Position numbers and translations under genes: made by a program. The notes beneath the pieces are model-generated. The model was given only the letters and a program-made list of their open reading frames with translations, was not told the DNA's origin and searched no databases. 64,000 bases of DNA from Streptomyces mirabilis (lineage in GTDB: Bacteria; Actinomycetota; Actinomycetes; Streptomycetales; Streptomycetaceae). Location of the stretch: positions 6,634,001 through 6,698,000 of the forward strand of contig NZ_CP074102.1 of the NCBI RefSeq assembly GCF_018310535.1, written 5' to 3'. Shown piece by piece: positions 63,289-64,000 of the stretch (position 1 is its first letter; every line of letters starts with the position of its first letter).

Positions 63289-64000
63289 ATGATGCGACGA
63301 CGTACGACCCTGCTCGCGAGCTGCACCGCCCTCGCCCTGGCGCTCGGCGCCACCGCCTGCGGAGGCGGGCCTGTAGCCGCCGGAGGCGGCGGTAAGTCGC
63401 TCAGCGGCCAGACGATCACCGTGGCCGGTGTCTGGTCCGGCAGCGAGCAGAAGAACTTCCAGAAGGTCCTGGACGCCTTCACCGCGAAGACGGGTGCCAA
63501 GACCCAGTTCGTCTCCACCGGCGACAACGTCTCCACGGTCGTCGGCAGCAAGATCGAGGGCGGCAACGCCCCCGACGTGGTGATGGTCCCGCAGGTCGGC
63601 GTCCTCCAGCAGTTCGCGAAGGAGGGCTGGCTCAAGCCGCTCTCCAAGACCACCGAACGGTCCGTCGACACCAACTACGCGAGCGTCTGGAAGAAGTATG
63701 GCAGCGTCGGCGACACCTTCTACGGTCTCTACTTCAAGGCCGCCCACAAGTCGACCGTCTGGTACAGCCCCGACGCGCTCGCCCAGGCCGGTGTCAAGCC
63801 GCCGACCACGTACGACGCCATGCTGAAGGCCGGACACACCGTCTCCGACTCGGGCCTCGCCGCCTTCTCCGTCGCCGGACAGGACGGCTGGACGCTCACC
63901 GACTGGTTCGAGAACATCTACCTCTCCCAGGCGGGCCCCGAGAAGTACGACGCCCTGGCCGCCCACCAGCTGAAGTGGACCGACCCGACCGTGGTCAAGG
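63289..64000 (+). CDS. Sugar ABC transporter substrate-binding lipoprotein (partial, runs off the window)
   Basis: The first 237 residues are in the window; the 3' end is not. The N-terminus is a lipoprotein signal (basic MMRRRTT, hydrophobic core, lipobox ATACGG at about residue 24). Then come LSGQTITVAGVWSGSEQKNFQKVL, APDVVMVPQVGVLQQFAKEGW and YGLYFKAAHKSTVWYSPDAL, the SBP_bac_1 family of oligosaccharide-binding proteins. ATG at 63289 or 63292 has GAAAGGGA upstream. It follows the alpha-glucosidase gene and is probably the binding protein for its substrate, with permease genes expected to follow. Confidence 0.9.
   Translation, partial: MMRRRTTLLASCTALALALGATACGGGPVAAGGGGKSLSGQTITVAGVWSGSEQKNFQKVLDAFTAKTGAKTQFVSTGDNVSTVVGSKIEGGNAPDVVMVPQVGVLQQFAKEGWLKPLSKTTERSVDTNYASVWKKYGSVGDTFYGLYFKAAHKSTVWYSPDALAQAGVKPPTTYDAMLKAGHTVSDSGLAAFSVAGQDGWTLTDWFENIYLSQAGPEKYDALAAHQLKWTDPTVVK

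Overview
This is high-GC actinobacterial DNA, almost certainly from a Streptomyces chromosome core region. The support is strong third-position GC bias, frequent GTG starts, 4-base GTGA/ATGA gene overlaps, leaderless TANNNT-ATG starts, and a gene order (gltD, uvrB, terC, uvrA, uvrC-rapZ-yvcK-whiA, gap-pgk-tpiA-secG, pgi) that I recall from the S. coelicolor SCO1940-1980 interval, though in opposite numbering sense. I see no rRNA, tRNA, CRISPR array, insertion sequence or phage gene. The window holds 57 protein genes (the last one cut by the edge), one riboswitch, and many hairpins and candidate operators.

Layout. 1-2.8 kb: a WhiJ/AbaA-like (Scr1/DUF5753) regulatory module, made of an anti-sigma-type ATPase and a small partner diverging from an HTH regulator plus DUF397 protein, with two abutting palindromes and three 20-bp iterons between them. 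2.8-18.5 kb: metabolic and small regulatory genes: MocR-type regulator, AhpD-like protein, orphan gltD, DUF1772, DUF2293, P-loop-less uridine kinase-like protein, CBS protein, CorA, methyltransferase, pseudouridine catabolism pair psuG-psuK, VOC and cupin proteins, MFS, Ogt, GDPD and an MHYT sensor. 18.5-26 kb: uvrB, then a Ter stress/ion block: TerD, a TerD fused to an FtsK-like domain, a yybP-ykoY manganese riboswitch, terC, and a ChaA-type cation/proton antiporter. 26-32.3 kb: MHS transporter, aroQ, a polar amino-acid ABC importer operon, an MBL hydrolase and a mycothiol-dependent enzyme-like protein. 32.5-39.3 kb: uvrA, a LacI-controlled sugar kinase operon, a Tat-exported Rieske lipoprotein and an HTH protein.

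39.4-44.8 kb: the conserved uvrC-rapZ-yvcK-whiA operon (DNA repair, envelope/carbon control, sporulation), closed by a long terminator. 45-55.4 kb: secreted M14 carboxypeptidase, then gap, pgk, tpiA, secG, an RbpA-family protein, an MFS exporter and pgi, most of them separated by clear hairpin terminators. 55.4-60 kb: a small membrane protein and a PadR-regulated MacB/FtsX-type ABC operon. 60-64 kb: an orphan extracellular binding protein, a GH13 alpha-glucosidase with a good promoter and palindrome, and the start of a sugar-binding lipoprotein, probably an alpha-glucoside uptake operon continuing beyond the window.

The nucleotide-excision-repair set (uvrB, uvrA, uvrC) and a direct-reversal repair gene (ogt) lie within 26 kb but in separate units. 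The most interesting signals are the riboswitch with its Shine-Dalgarno-sequestering stem at terC, the TerD/FtsK-like fusion beside it, and the repeat-based operators of the WhiJ-like module.
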